From Solirubrobacterales bacterium (lineage in GTDB: Bacteria; Actinomycetota; Thermoleophilia; Solirubrobacterales; 70-9), in the NCBI GenBank assembly GCA_023958085.1, contig JAMLGI010000004.1, positions 1 through 64,000 on the forward strand: a DNA stretch of 64,000 nucleotides, read 5' to 3'. Under the pieces are notes generated by a model. The model did no database searches. It had not been told where the DNA came from and saw only the letters and a program-made list of their open reading frames with translations. Both the position numbers and the translations under genes were made by a program. Position 1 is the first letter of the stretch, and every line of letters starts with the position of its first letter. Below, piece after piece: positions 8,171 through 17,821 of the stretch.

Positions 8171-9301
8171 TCAGCCCGAGGCCGGCGGCGAGGGGTCGAA
8201 CATGGCGGCATCCTCCCGGCCCACTGCCTCCTCGTCCCGGATCACATTCGGACTTCGCTTCAGAAACTCCTCTACCGCCGGTTCGTAACGGTAACGGGGA
8301 GATCCCGGGTTCCCGAGGGGTTCGAGGCGGAGCCGCTCCCCGAGGTGGAGCACGCTCTCCCGGGAGGTAAAACGAAAATGGAATCCGGTCCTCTTGAAGG
8401 CCCGGTTGTCCATGCCGCGGCCGAACCGAAGCTGGCCCAGCATCTCCTCCGGCAGTTCCCAGCCCAGTCTTCGCGCTGCCGCCACCGCCAGTCCGGTTCC
8501 CCAGGGCGGAATCACCGGCAGCGGGCGGTGACCGAGCAGCGAGATGGTCTCACTCAGGGTCAGAACACCGTCGGCAGCCACGTTGAACGCGCCGTCGAGG
8601 CGGTTGGTGGTCGCGTGTTCGAGCGCGTTGACCACATCGATCTCGTCCACGAACTGGTAGCGCGGATCAAAGCCGGCGATCATCGGAACCAGCGGCAGGG
8701 CAAAGAGCCGGATGTGGGAGGTGTCCACCTCGGCCCCGAGTACGTTGGCGAAACGGAGCACGGTGGTGGTCGCCTCCGGGCGAAGCGAACTGAACCGGGC
8801 CACCGCCGCCTCGGCCTCGACCACGTCCCGTTCGATCCTGGTACGCGGTTCGTGACGTCTCGTCATCGACTCGGTGAAGTAGGCGGGATCGTCCTGCGCA
8901 CAGCCGTAGTAGTGCCCGGAACTCTTGAAAACCAGCTTCCTGACCGGTGATCCGCCCTCGGAGCAGGCGGCGAGGATGTTGAGGGTGCCGATCACGTTGG
9001 TCTCATGGGTCGAGTCCGGACGTTCCCCGCCGGGTCCGCGCACCGAGTCCGCGAGCAGGCGGGCGTCGACAACCGTGTCGATCCTCGCCGCACGCACGAT
9101 CCGGCCGATCGCGTTGTGTTCAGCCCCGACCCGCACAAACTCGGTGCGGGAAAGTTCGCGACTGGGATCATCCGAGTCGACTCCGATCACCGCCTCGATC
9201 TCCCGGTTTGCCTCCAGGGCGGCGGCCAGTCGCCCTCCCCAGTAGGTGGACAACCCGGTAACCAGTACCCGGCGGGTCTGCTCGTCCTCTTCCTCAACCA
9301 T
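8171..9301 (-). CDS. NAD-dependent epimerase/dehydratase (extended SDR)
   Basis: About 376 aa. The Rossmann N-terminus is RRVLVTGLSTYWGGRLAAAL, a degenerate TGxxGxxG. The active-site region is VFKSSGHYYGCAQDDPAYF; the Y-x3-K motif is not clean. FANVLGAEVD and YQFVDEIDVVNAL are typical extended-SDR segments. The substrate is unknown, with a nucleotide sugar or steroid-like compound possible. The ATG at 9301 is preferred to starts further upstream because those would overlap the divergent hydrolase promoter. It is divergent from the alpha/beta hydrolase with 67 nt between starts. Confidence 0.75.
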   Translation of the reverse strand: MVEEEDEQTRRVLVTGLSTYWGGRLAAALEANREIEAVIGVDSDDPSRELSRTEFVRVGAEHNAIGRIVRAARIDTVVDARLLADSVRGPGGERPDSTHETNVIGTLNILAACSEGGSPVRKLVFKSSGHYYGCAQDDPAYFTESMTRRHEPRTRIERDVVEAEAAVARFSSLRPEATTTVLRFANVLGAEVDTSHIRLFALPLVPMIAGFDPRYQFVDEIDVVNALEHATTNRLDGAFNVAADGVLTLSETISLLGHRPLPVIPPWGTGLAVAAARRLGWELPEEMLGQLRFGRGMDNRAFKRTGFHFRFTSRESVLHLGERLRLEPLGNPGSPRYRYEPAVEEFLKRSPNVIRDEEAVGREDAAMFDPSPPASG

Positions 9302-9354
9302 CACGGCCCATTCTCGCACGGCCGTGAGCAAGGGATCAATCGAGCGCCTCGATG

Positions 9355-9360
9355 TAGAGT
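9355..9360 (+). promoter_or_regulatory. Putative -10 box of the alpha/beta hydrolase gene
   Basis: TAGAGT 8 nt before the ATG at 9369. It fits TANNNT and implies a leaderless or near-leaderless mRNA; no Shine-Dalgarno sequence is visible. Confidence 0.35.
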
Positions 9361-9368
9361 CGCTGACG

Positions 9369-10322
9369 ATGAGTAAACCGGAACCACTGATCGGAGTCAC
9401 CTACGAGCAGGCGCCCCCGCCCCGGCATGATGACTACGGGCGCTCGGACGGTCGGTGGCTGGAAATCGAGTGGCGTCGGCATCTGCGCCAGGTGACGATC
9501 GACTCGGCGCTGGGCCAGACCCCGGTCAGCTACGTCGAGATCGGCGAAGGTCCACCCGTCCTTTTCGTTCACGGACTCGGCGGCTCCTGGCGCAACTGGC
9601 TGGAGAACATTCCGCACTTCGCCGATCGTCACCGGGTGGTCGCGATCGACCTGCCCGGTTTCGGGCTCTCCCCCGCGCCCCCGGAGCCGGTCAGCATGGC
9701 CTCCTACGGGAGCTTTCTGCTGAGGTTCGCCAACGCGGTCGGGCTGTCCTCCGAGACCGCCCTGATCGGCCACTCGATGGGTGGTTTCATCTCGACCGAA
9801 GCGGTGCTCGAAGACCCGGGCCGTTTTCGCTGTCTGGTTCTGGCCTCCGCGGCCGGGGTGAGTTTCGCCACGATGCGGGACTCCCGAAAGGCGGCCCTCG
9901 GTCTGCTGATTCGCCTGATACTCCCGATCGCCAACCAGCGGGTCGAACGCAACCTGGGCCGCCAGCGACTACGTACCGCATCCTTTGCCGGGGTGATCGC
10001 CCATCCGAACCTGATCCGGCGGGAGATCCTGTGGGAGCTCGGCAGCTACGCGGTGAACTCGCCTTCGCTGATCGAGGCGGCCTACGCCTTGGCCGGCTAC
10101 GACACCCGGGAGCAGCTGCCGAAGATCGACCTGCCGACCCTGATTGTGTGGGGAGAACAGGACCGGCTGGTGCCGGTAAACGCAGCCTGGGAGTACAACC
10201 GGCGCATCGCCGGATCCGAACTTTCGATCATCCACGACTGCGGCCACATGGTTGAGCTGGAACGCCCCGCCCGCTTCAACAGCGAGGTCGAGCAGTTCAT
10301 ACACACCGTGGTTGCAGGCTGA
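9369..10322 (+). CDS. Alpha/beta hydrolase
   Basis: 317 aa alpha/beta-hydrolase fold: oxyanion-hole region VLFVHGLGGSWRNW, nucleophile elbow LIGHSMGGFIS (Ser), acid in IVWGEQDRLVP (Asp), and catalytic His in IHDCGHMVELERP. The triad is complete. The closest general families are epoxide-hydrolase or carboxylesterase-like proteins, and the substrate is not predictable. The ATG at 9369 gives a natural N-terminus; the frame is open upstream into the epimerase gene. A palindromic repeat follows the stop and separates it from the convergent DUF3089 gene. Confidence 0.85.
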   Translation: MSKPEPLIGVTYEQAPPPRHDDYGRSDGRWLEIEWRRHLRQVTIDSALGQTPVSYVEIGEGPPVLFVHGLGGSWRNWLENIPHFADRHRVVAIDLPGFGLSPAPPEPVSMASYGSFLLRFANAVGLSSETALIGHSMGGFISTEAVLEDPGRFRCLVLASAAGVSFATMRDSRKAALGLLIRLILPIANQRVERNLGRQRLRTASFAGVIAHPNLIRREILWELGSYAVNSPSLIEAAYALAGYDTREQLPKIDLPTLIVWGEQDRLVPVNAAWEYNRRIAGSELSIIHDCGHMVELERPARFNSEVEQFIHTVVAG

Positions 10323-10363
10323 AGGCGCCTGCCGACGCTGACTGGCCCCCGATTCCTCGCCCT

Positions 10364-10410
10364 CCGGTGGGGCCCTCAGATATCCCCGGGGATACCCGTT
10401 GGCCCCACCC
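10364..10410. repeat. Palindromic intergenic repeat, copy 1
   Basis: Nested palindromes: outer arms GGTGGGGCC/GGCCCCACC and an inner perfect palindrome TATCCCCGGGGATA. The first 33 nt are identical to a second copy at 17822. Both copies lie between convergent genes, so a bidirectional terminator or a REP-like element is likely. Confidence 0.8.
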
Positions 10411-10422
10411 GCAGAAGGAGGG

Positions 10423-11829
10423 CTAGCCCAGCTTTCCGAGCTGCCGCTGAACCCTCGTCAGCTGCGTCCCGGTCTTCTTCACCATCTTCTTCAGCTGTCC
10501 GGCCTTGCGGCAGTTCACCCGCTTCGCCTTTGACCCCCGCTTCGCCTTGCGGCACTGCTTTTTGGCCTTGGCAGCCTTCCTCTTCAGCTGCTTCAGGGAC
10601 TTCTTCAGCTGCTTCTGCTGCTTGAGCAGCTTGCTGCGCGTGGCGTCCTTCTTGAGCCAGGCAGCCGACTGGGTGCCGGCCAGGGCGACCAGATTGTCGA
10701 GCGCGAGGTTGACATCGGCAACGTGAAGGTTTCCGTGCGGATCACTGCCGTTGGATGACGCCGCCTGACTCAGGAGCATGTCCAGTTCCGGGTTGGACTG
10801 GCCCGGCACCGGCTCGCCCTGGAGCCAGCTGGCTCCGTTCTCGTTTTTGCAGCTTGCCGTGTAGAAGCCGTCGTACCGTTTCCACGGCGCCGCCGGCTGG
10901 GGTGCGCCGGGGCTCAGGAAGGCCGGGATGTCGGCCATGACCCGGGCTCGGCCGTCGTCACCGTTGAAACCGGCCGGGTTGACGCAGAGGATCTCGTCGG
11001 TGGCCGGATTCGGGGCCGGATGCGGGTTGATCCAGTAGCCGATCCCGGCCCGCCCGAAGTCCGAGTCCGCAGCCGGCTCCTCAAGGTAGGTCGAGTAGGC
11101 GACGACACAGCCGGTCTCGCTGCCCGAGGTGCAGGCCGGAATGTGTTTGAACTGGCCGCCGACCAGCTTCCCCTTTGGCACGTACACGTTGCCGCCGATC
11201 AGGTAGGCACCGATTACCTTGCGGCGCACAGCGGGGTTGCTGTCAACCTGATTCTGCAACAGCCAACCGAGGTGCATGCTGCCCTGGGAGTGGCCGAGAA
11301 TGATCACGCCGCGGCCCCGGTTGTACTTCTTCAGATAGGTGTCCCAGGCCGCCTTGACGTCGTTGAAGGCGAGATCACGAACCTCGGGGGTGATCTCCTC
11401 GGGGTGACTCAGGGCCCACTGGGTGTACTGCCGGTAGACCGGGGCAAACACCCGGCACTGCCGGGAAAACTGGGTCGCCTGGTTGATCGTGGGCCGCAGG
11501 AGTTCCGGGTCCTTCGCGAAGTTCGCGTTCGGTGTCTGCTGCTCGCTCTGGGTCGGGTAGACGTAGAAGCAGTCCACCTTGGGATTCGTGGCTGCCCGGT
11601 AACCGAGCGTCTGCCCGGGCGGCGGGATCTCCGGTGAGATCAGCTTGCCTTCGACCGGACCGGCGCAGGGATTAGGGGTGTCACCCGGACGACAGAGCCA
11701 GTGGGCACTGTCGTCCTGCCAGCCTTCGTCCGCGCTGGCAACCGGGGCCGACGCAGCCGCGAGCAGAACAGCCATCAGGAACAGGCCGGCGAGTGCGGGC
11801 CACTGAAAACGAACGGAAACTCTCGGCAC
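10423..11829 (-). CDS. Secreted DUF3089 alpha/beta-hydrolase-like protein
   Basis: 468 aa. The signal peptide is about 1-33 (basic start, LAGLFLMAVLLAAASAPVASA). The DUF3089 lipase-like domain shows VDCFYVYPT, the nucleophile elbow ILGHSQGSMHLGWLL and YWINPHPAPNP. The last ~90 residues are an exceptionally Lys-rich coiled-coil-like tail (KKSLKQLKRKAAKAKKQ), which may bind anionic wall polymers or DNA. The GTG start at 11829 is backed by a strong GGGAGG about 9 nt upstream. A possible 8-codon leader ORF ends 2 nt before the GTG. It is probably a secreted esterase. Confidence 0.8.
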   Translation of the reverse strand: MPRVSVRFQWPALAGLFLMAVLLAAASAPVASADEGWQDDSAHWLCRPGDTPNPCAGPVEGKLISPEIPPPGQTLGYRAATNPKVDCFYVYPTQSEQQTPNANFAKDPELLRPTINQATQFSRQCRVFAPVYRQYTQWALSHPEEITPEVRDLAFNDVKAAWDTYLKKYNRGRGVIILGHSQGSMHLGWLLQNQVDSNPAVRRKVIGAYLIGGNVYVPKGKLVGGQFKHIPACTSGSETGCVVAYSTYLEEPAADSDFGRAGIGYWINPHPAPNPATDEILCVNPAGFNGDDGRARVMADIPAFLSPGAPQPAAPWKRYDGFYTASCKNENGASWLQGEPVPGQSNPELDMLLSQAASSNGSDPHGNLHVADVNLALDNLVALAGTQSAAWLKKDATRSKLLKQQKQLKKSLKQLKRKAAKAKKQCRKAKRGSKAKRVNCRKAGQLKKMVKKTGTQLTRVQRQLGKLG

Positions 11830-11831
11830 GG

Positions 11832-11858
11832 TCAGGTTCCTCCCTGTTTGATCAACAT
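11832..11858 (-). CDS. Possible 8-residue leader ORF (MLIKQGGT)
   Basis: ATG at 11858, eight codons, TGA at 11832-11834, ending 2 nt before the GTG of the DUF3089 gene. It has its own GGAG 8-10 nt upstream, and its last codons contain the ribosome-binding site of the main gene. Such an arrangement could couple or regulate translation. It is too short for coding statistics. Confidence 0.25.
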   Translation of the reverse strand: MLIKQGGT

Positions 11859-11870
11859 GCGCCTCTCCAG

Positions 11871-11892
11871 ACTGAACACGACGTGTGTCAGT
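11871..11892. promoter_or_regulatory. Imperfect palindrome upstream of the DUF3089 gene
   Basis: Arms ACTGAACACG and CGTGTGTCAGT, complementary except for one extra base, separated by one A. Size and symmetry are typical of TetR/GntR-type operators. It lies 42 nt upstream of the GTG. Confidence 0.35.
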
Positions 11893-11968
11893 TTGACGCG
11901 GTCAGAGTACCAACCATTGTGGCTGACGCCCGGGCCTCAGCCGCCCGGGCTTTCGCGCCGCCGCGTGT

Positions 11969-13672
11969 TCAGGTGATTGCGCCCTCGGCAGCCGAACCGA
12001 CCGTACGGGCGTACTTGGTCATCACGCCACGGTCGAACATCGGCTCCGGCGCCCGATACTCCTTCAGGCGTTCGGCGATCTGCTCCGGACCGAGATCCAC
12101 GTTGAGCGCACGGCTGTCGATGTCGACGGTGATCTCGTCCCCGTCACGGATCGCACCGATCGGACCCCCCTTGACCGCCTCCGGTGCCACGTGTCCGATC
12201 ATCAGGCCACGAGTGGCGCCGGAGAAACGCCCGTCGGTGAGCAGGGCGACATGCTCGCCCATACCCTCACCGACCAGGGCGGCCGTGACCTGCAGCATCT
12301 CCCGCATCCCGGGGCCACCGGCCGGACCTTCGTTCCTGATCACGATCACGTCGCCCTTCTCGATCTGCTTGGCCCGGACCGCGGCAAAGCAGTCCTCCTC
12401 GCAGTCGAACACCCGGGCCGGGCCGACGTGGCGGGTGCGTTCGGTGCCGGCCACCTTGACCACCGACCCGTCGGGGCAGATGTTGCCCTTGAGGATCGCG
12501 AGGCCGCCGTGTGCCTTGATCGGGCTGTCGGCCGGCAGCACAACGTCCTGCCCCGGCTCCTCCTCCGCGGTGGCACACTCCTCGCCGATCGTGCGTCCGG
12601 TGACGGTCATCTCGTCCTCGTGAAGCAGACCACCCTCCTTCAGCTTGCGCAGGATCAGCGGGGCGCCTCCCGCCCGGTAGAGGTCGGTGGCGACGTATCT
12701 GCCTCCCGGCTTGAGGTCGGCCAGGAGCGGGGTGCGACGGGAGACCTCCTCGAACACGTCGATGTCGAGTTCCACCCCGGCTTCACGGGCGACCGCCAGC
12801 AGGTGAAGCACGCCGTTGGTGGATCCGCCCGAGGCGCAGACCATGGCGATCGCGTTCTCCAGCGACTTGCGGGTGATGATCCGACTGGGTCGCAGGTCGT
12901 CCCTCAGCACGTTGATGATCATCTCGCCGATCCGTTCGGCAACCACGTTCTTCTCCGAGTCTTCGGCCGGAACCATTGCCGAGAAGGCGGGTGAGATCCC
13001 GAGAGCTTCGAAGGCGCAAGCCATCGTGTTGGCGGTGAACTGGCCGCCGCAGGCACCGAATCCGGGGCTGGCGACATCCTCGATCTCGGTCAGTTCCTGG
13101 TCGGTGATGTTGCCGGCGATCCGGGCCCCGATCGCCTCGAAGACCTCAAGGATCGAGACGTCCCTGCCGTGATACTGGCCCGGTTTGATCGAACCTCCGT
13201 AGAGCACGATCGAGGGCACGTCGAGCCGGGTGACACCCATGACGGCACCGGGAATGGTCTTGTCGCAGGCGGCCAGGGCGATCACCGCGTCGAACTGGTA
13301 GCCGCGGGCCATCAGTTCGATCGAGTCGGCCACCACCTCGCGACTGACCAGGGAGGATTTCATTCCCTGGGTTCCCATCGTGATCCCGTCGGAAACCGCG
13401 ACCGTGTTGAACTCGAACGGCGTTCCGCCGGCCGCCCGGACACCCTCCTTGACGTACTCGGCCAGGTCGCGAAGCCCGAAATTGCAGGGCATTGCGTCGG
13501 TCCAGGTGTTGGCGATCCCGATGGTCGGCTTGCTCAGATCCTCGTCGGTGAGCCCGATCCCCTTCATGTAGGCCCGGGCGGCAGCCCGGTCGGGACCGTC
13601 AAATACCGCCGATGAGCGGGGTCGGGGGATGCCGGACGCTGAAGGGGAACCGTTGGACGACATGCGGGACAT
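11969..13672 (-). CDS. ilvD: Dihydroxy-acid dehydratase
   Basis: 567 aa. Dehydrates 2,3-dihydroxy-isovalerate and 2,3-dihydroxy-3-methylvalerate in valine, leucine and isoleucine synthesis. Cluster ligands are visible in AMPCN (Cys), AACDKTIPG (Cys) and [17 protein letters not shown] (Cys), the pattern of the [2Fe-2S] class. [13 protein letters not shown] marks the C-terminal active-site region. ATG at 13672 opens the frame, but a TAAGAT hexamer overlaps that codon, and the ATG three codons later (13663) could be the start of a leaderless mRNA. No other ilv gene is nearby. Confidence 0.97.
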   Translation of the reverse strand: MSRMSSNGSPSASGIPRPRSSAVFDGPDRAAARAYMKGIGLTDEDLSKPTIGIANTWTDAMPCNFGLRDLAEYVKEGVRAAGGTPFEFNTVAVSDGITMGTQGMKSSLVSREVVADSIELMARGYQFDAVIALAACDKTIPGAVMGVTRLDVPSIVLYGGSIKPGQYHGRDVSILEVFEAIGARIAGNITDQELTEIEDVASPGFGACGGQFTANTMACAFEALGISPAFSAMVPAEDSEKNVVAERIGEMIINVLRDDLRPSRIITRKSLENAIAMVCASGGSTNGVLHLLAVAREAGVELDIDVFEEVSRRTPLLADLKPGGRYVATDLYRAGGAPLILRKLKEGGLLHEDEMTVTGRTIGEECATAEEEPGQDVVLPADSPIKAHGGLAILKGNICPDGSVVKVAGTERTRHVGPARVFDCEEDCFAAVRAKQIEKGDVIVIRNEGPAGGPGMREMLQVTAALVGEGMGEHVALLTDGRFSGATRGLMIGHVAPEAVKGGPIGAIRDGDEITVDIDSRALNVDLGPEQIAERLKEYRAPEPMFDRGVMTKYARTVGSAAEGAIT

Positions 13673-13676
13673 CTTA
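13671..13676 (-). promoter_or_regulatory. Putative -10 box of ilvD
   Basis: TAAGAT on the minus strand, 7 nt before the second in-frame ATG of ilvD. GTGACC 16 nt upstream could be the -35. If correct, translation starts at 13663 on a leaderless mRNA. Confidence 0.4.
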
Positions 13677-13776
13677 GGACCTCCGCTCGCCGGGTCACGG
13701 GCAGAAGTCCCCGCCCCGGAACCATCGCCGGCCGACGGGATCGCCGGTCGTCGAGGTTCGGCGGATCCCGCCGGGC

Positions 13777-14610
13777 TCAGCCGCCGCTCAGGCCCAGCAC
13801 GTCGACCGGCCCCGGGCCACGGCCGATCGAGTCGAGACCTCCCGCGACCGCCTCCGCAGCGATCCGGCGGGCGGCCCGGGCGGATTCGAGCCGGTCGAAC
13901 CCGAGGGCCAGATGAGCAGCCAGAACCGAGGAATGGGTGCAGCCGGAACCGTGACTGGAGGTTGCCCTGTGGCGGGGTCCTTCGATCGCGACCGCGTTCC
14001 GTCCGTCGAAGAGAAGATCGGTCAGGCCCTCGCTGTGACCACCGGTGACCACCACCGCCCGCGGTCCCATCTCGAAGATCCTCCGGGCCAGTTCCTCCTG
14101 ACCGGCCGAGTCATCGAGCCCCGTGAGGGCCTGTGCCTCCGGGATATTCGGGGTGAGCACTTCGGCCCTGGGCAGGATCAGCTCGATCATCGCATCACGG
14201 GCCTCCGGCAGCAGCAGGTCGGCACCACTTTCGGACACCATCACCGGGTCCACGACCACCGCTGCCTCTCCGGTCAGCTCCAGCGCTTTCGCCACCGCCT
14301 CGATCGTTTCGACCGTTCCCAGCATCCCGATCTTGACCGCATCCACCCCGATGTCCTCGGTCACGGCCTCGACCTGGGCGATGATCATGGCCGGGGACAC
14401 CGGCTCGATCGCATCGACCCCGACCGTGTTCTGGGCGGTGATCGCGGTGATCGCGGTCATCCCGTGGACCCCGCAGCGGGCAAAGGCCTTCAGGTCGGCC
14501 TGAATTCCGGCGCCCCCTCCCGAATCGGAACCGGCGATCGAGAGCACCGACCGGATCCCCTCCGCTCGCGGTTTCGTGTCCGTGGTCGCCCGATCCGAGT
14601 TCTCAGCCAT
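13777..14610 (-). CDS. thiD: Hydroxymethylpyrimidine (phosphate) kinase
   Basis: 277 aa ribokinase-fold kinase of thiamine synthesis, phosphorylating HMP and HMP-P. Family signatures are [20 protein letters not shown] at the N-terminus, [14 protein letters not shown] in the middle, and the catalytic-Asp region [11 protein letters not shown]; the usual GTGC reads GSGC. The start is a non-ATG or ATG near 14610 overlapping the end of dprA by 8 nt, so the two are probably co-transcribed. There is no TPP riboswitch, as there is no leader space. Confidence 0.93.
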   Translation of the reverse strand: MAENSDRATTDTKPRAEGIRSVLSIAGSDSGGGAGIQADLKAFARCGVHGMTAITAITAQNTVGVDAIEPVSPAMIIAQVEAVTEDIGVDAVKIGMLGTVETIEAVAKALELTGEAAVVVDPVMVSESGADLLLPEARDAMIELILPRAEVLTPNIPEAQALTGLDDSAGQEELARRIFEMGPRAVVVTGGHSEGLTDLLFDGRNAVAIEGPRHRATSSHGSGCTHSSVLAAHLALGFDRLESARAARRIAAEAVAGGLDSIGRGPGPVDVLGLSGG

Positions 14611-15766
14611 GGTCCGCCGGAGGATATGGCGCGGTCAGGCAGGTACGTTGCCAGATCCCCGCCGGAGTTCCGCGGATGTAGCCCATCAACTCCAGGCGAG
14701 TCAGGTCCAGGGTCACATCCTCCGCCCTCCGGCCGGTCTCCGCAGCCACCGCATCCACCGTCTGGCTGCCCCGCTCGATCGATTCCAGAACCCGGCTCGC
14801 CCCTGGACCCGGGTCCGGTCCGAAGAGGGGCTTCGAGACCGCCCCGACCCCGAGCATGCGGTCAAGCACGTCCTGGCCGCCCCGGACCACCGCCGCACCA
14901 CTGGCGATCAGTTCGTTGGTCCCGGACGAGGTACGAGCGGTAACCGGGCCGGGAACCGCGCCCACCTCACGTCCGGCGTCGGAGGCCATTTCCGCCGTGA
15001 TCAGGGATCCGGAGTGGCGACGGGCCTCGACCACCACGGTCATTCCGGAGAGCGCCGCCATGATCCGGTTGCGGGCCGGGAAGCACCAGCGCCGGACCTC
15101 GGCGCCGGGAGGCTGCTCGGAGAGGATCAGTCCGTCTTCCAGAATCCGCCGATAGAGCCGACGGTGGGTGCTCGGGTACGGTCGGTCGGGTCCACAGCCG
15201 AGAACGGCCACCGTCGGGCCGGCCTCGAGCGCCCCGCGGTGGGCCGATCCGTCGATCCCGAGCGCCATCCCGCTGACCACGGTGAGGCCACCCGCCGCAA
15301 GCTCCCGGGCCAGGTTGGCCGCCACCTCCAGGCCGTAACCGGTGGCGCGGCGGGCTCCGACCACGGTCACGCAGGAATCCGGGGCCAACTCGCCGAGCGG
15401 CACACCCCGGCCCCGTCCGATCAGCGCCGGGGGTGCGTCGGCACCGTCCCGGAGCCCCGGGGGGAACTCGTCGCCGTGGCGACACACCGCCCAGCAGTCC
15501 GCCCGTTCCAGGGCGGTGCGCATCTCGCCTTCGTCGAGGCTGTCGGCCCAGGCGAGGAACTCGTCCGCCCGGGCCGGGACGATCGCGTTCAGCAGCTCTT
15601 CGTTGCCGAGCCGGAGCAGCTCCGGTGTGCGCCGTCCGGGCCGATCGTCGCAGGCAGTCTCGATGAACGGCCCGAGTCGGCCGATCAGCCAGGAGCGTCT
15701 GAGGCAGTCGGAGCAGGCCGACTCTGGCAGCCCGATGGCGACGGTGGCAGTCCCACCGCCGGTCAC
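14603..15766 (-). CDS. dprA: DNA processing protein DprA
   Basis: 387 aa. Loads RecA on incoming single-stranded DNA in natural transformation. The Rossmann-like DprA core is evident: CVTVVGARRATGYGLEVA, VVSGMALGIDGSAHRGAL, TVAVLGCGPDRPYPSTHRRLY, FPARNRIMAALS and VVVEARRHSGSLITAEMA. The N-terminal ~100 residues are SAM-like and the C-terminal ~65 a winged-helix-like region. It overlaps comM by 4 nt upstream and thiD by 8 nt downstream. The comM-dprA pairing is conserved. Confidence 0.95.
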   Translation of the reverse strand: MTGGGTATVAIGLPESACSDCLRRSWLIGRLGPFIETACDDRPGRRTPELLRLGNEELLNAIVPARADEFLAWADSLDEGEMRTALERADCWAVCRHGDEFPPGLRDGADAPPALIGRGRGVPLGELAPDSCVTVVGARRATGYGLEVAANLARELAAGGLTVVSGMALGIDGSAHRGALEAGPTVAVLGCGPDRPYPSTHRRLYRRILEDGLILSEQPPGAEVRRWCFPARNRIMAALSGMTVVVEARRHSGSLITAEMASDAGREVGAVPGPVTARTSSGTNELIASGAAVVRGGQDVLDRMLGVGAVSKPLFGPDPGPGASRVLESIERGSQTVDAVAAETGRRAEDVTLDLTRLELMGYIRGTPAGIWQRTCLTAPYPPADHG

Positions 15767-17250
15767 GCTGCCTCCCTCCGTCGAAACTGAAGGGCCGCCG
15801 CCATATGTCCTTCCGCGACCGTTTCACTCAGTTCGAGATCGGCGATGGTACGGGCAACCCGCATCACCCGATCGTGTCCGCGTCCGCTCATCCGTTCCTT
15901 TCGGTGGGTCGCCGCCAGCAGGGACCGGGCCTCGGATCCGACTTCGAATCGGTCCAGCCCGGCCGTCTTCACCTCGGCGTTGGTCCGCCCTGGACCCAGC
16001 CGGTTTTCCATCAATCCACGGGCCGCGATCACCCGGTCGCGCACCGCAGCCGAACTCTCCCCCGGCTCGGCCTGGAGTTCAGCCGCGCCCGGCTGGGTGA
16101 CCGCAACAACCAGGTCGATCCGGTCAACCAGGGCGCCGCTCAGGGCCGCCCGGTACCGACGGGCCGCCGCAACCGAGCATTCGCAGTCTGGGTCGTTCTC
16201 GCCACGGCCGCAGGGGCAGGGGTTGGCGGCCGCGACCAGGGTGAAACTGGCCGGGAGAGTGCGGGTCCCGTGAGCCCGGGAGATGGTCACCTCCCCGGCT
16301 TCCATCGGCTCCCTCAGCGCTTCCAGCGCCGGCCGCTGGAACTCGCAGAGCTCATCCAGGAATAGCACCCCGCGGTGGGCGAGGGTGATCTCGCCCGGCC
16401 GGGGTGGACTGCCTCCCCCGACCAGTCCGGCAGCGGAGACGGTGTGATGCGGGGCCCGGAACGGACGGGTGGCGCTGAGGCGGCCACCGAGACCGCAGGC
16501 CGAGGCGATCCGGGCGGCCTCGAGGAACTCCTCGCCGACCAGCGGCGGCAGGACCGAGGGCAGACGCCTCGCGGCAAGAGACTTGCCCGCTCCCGGGGGA
16601 CCGATGATCAGCAGCCCGTGTCCGCCGGCGGCGGCGATCTCGATCGCCCGGCGCAGATGCCCCTGGCCGCGAAGATCTGCCAGATCGGGACCGTCGATCT
16701 CCCCTCCCACCTTCATCGGTTCCGGACGCCTTCCGGGGACGCAGCCCTCCCCCAGGTCACGGAACTCGGCCACGTTGCCGATCGTGCGGACCTCGACCCC
16801 TTCGGCCAGCGCTGCCTCCGGACCGTTCTCCGGTGGCACCAGGATGCCACGTCCGCCGTCCCGGCTGACGGCTTCAGCCATCGCCAGGGCACCTCGTACC
16901 GGGCGGACGGTTCCATCCAGGGCGAGCTCTCCGACAAGGGACCATCCTTCGAGCGGCGTCAGCGGCAGCTCACCCGCCGCGCCGAGCAGTCCCGCGGCGA
17001 TCGCCAGGTCCAGCCCCGGGCCGGCCTTTCGCAGGTCGGCCGGGGCCAGGTTCACGGTGATCCTGCGCAGCGGGAACTCGAAGCCACAGTTGACCAGGGC
17101 GGCCCGGACCCGCTCCCGAGCCTCCCGTACCGCCGGGTCGGGCAGCCCGACCACCTGAAAGGTCGGCAGGCCGCGATGGACATCGACCTCGACCCGAACC
17201 GGCACGGCACTGATCCCGTCAAGGGTGAAGGTGGTTGCTTCGGCGAGCAT
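15763..17250 (-). CDS. comM: YifB/ComM family Mg-chelatase-like AAA+ ATPase
   Basis: 495 aa. ComM is a hexameric helicase promoting branch migration during transformation. An N-terminal ChlI-type domain (FTLDGISAVPVRVEVDVHRGLPTF) precedes the AAA+ core with Walker A IIGPPGAGKSLAARRLP and Walker B GVLFLDELCEF, then ANPCPCG and the C-terminal Mg-chelatase domain. The ATG at 17250 is the family start (MLAEATTFTL); the frame is open further but those residues are not family-like. It is divergent from yraN with 170 nt between starts, a gap with no clear promoter. Confidence 0.95.
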   Translation of the reverse strand: MLAEATTFTLDGISAVPVRVEVDVHRGLPTFQVVGLPDPAVREARERVRAALVNCGFEFPLRRITVNLAPADLRKAGPGLDLAIAAGLLGAAGELPLTPLEGWSLVGELALDGTVRPVRGALAMAEAVSRDGGRGILVPPENGPEAALAEGVEVRTIGNVAEFRDLGEGCVPGRRPEPMKVGGEIDGPDLADLRGQGHLRRAIEIAAAGGHGLLIIGPPGAGKSLAARRLPSVLPPLVGEEFLEAARIASACGLGGRLSATRPFRAPHHTVSAAGLVGGGSPPRPGEITLAHRGVLFLDELCEFQRPALEALREPMEAGEVTISRAHGTRTLPASFTLVAAANPCPCGRGENDPDCECSVAAARRYRAALSGALVDRIDLVVAVTQPGAAELQAEPGESSAAVRDRVIAARGLMENRLGPGRTNAEVKTAGLDRFEVGSEARSLLAATHRKERMSGRGHDRVMRVARTIADLELSETVAEGHMAAALQFRRREAA

Positions 17251-17420
17251 GACCCGAAGCCTGCGGACGGCTGGCTCACAGGTGGCGCGCAGGGAGCAAC
17301 AAGTCTCCGACGGAAGTGTGCCTGAAGCGACAATTTCAGCTCTCCAGAGCGGATCTCCGCCTACCGTGGGGTCACGGCCCGAGGTCTCCCGGCCGCCATC
17401 CAACCCCGGACCCTTCAACC

Positions 17421-17798
17421 GTGACCCACTCAAGACTCAAGACCGGCAGGCTTGCCGAGGACATCTGTGCCGAACGGATCCGGAGCCGTGGATGGCAGAT
17501 CCTCGGCCGGAACTGGCGGATCAGGGCCGGGGAACTGGATCTGATCGCACGCGATCGCGGCACCGTTGTCGTGATCGAGGTGAAGGGGACCCACTCCGGC
17601 ATTCGAACCGGGCCTTCGTCCCCGGTCCTGGCGGTCGGTCCGGAAAAGCAGCGTCGCATCAGGCGCCTGACCTCGGCCTGGCTCGCGGGCCCCGGTCGCC
17701 GCGTCCGGTTCAGGGACGTGCGCTTCGATGTGGTCGGGGTCGAGTTCGATCGAACCGGTGGGATCACCTCGTACGACCACATCGAAAACGCTTTCTGA
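17421..17798 (+). CDS. yraN: UPF0102 (YraN) endonuclease-like protein
   Basis: 125 aa. The PD-(D/E)XK-like fold of UPF0102 is visible as GRLAEDICAERIRSRGWQILGRNWRIRAGELDLIARDRGTVVVIEVKGT (E...D...EvK). The biochemical role is not established; the family travels with rnhB, comM and dprA. Here it is on the opposite strand from all three. GTG 17421 is chosen because the family homology begins there; an earlier GTG is unlikely. The stop is followed by the second palindromic repeat. Confidence 0.88.
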   Translation: MTHSRLKTGRLAEDICAERIRSRGWQILGRNWRIRAGELDLIARDRGTVVVIEVKGTHSGIRTGPSSPVLAVGPEKQRRIRRLTSAWLAGPGRRVRFRDVRFDVVGVEFDRTGGITSYDHIENAF

Positions 17799-17821
17799 CC
17801 CCTACCCTCAGGGTTGATTCC

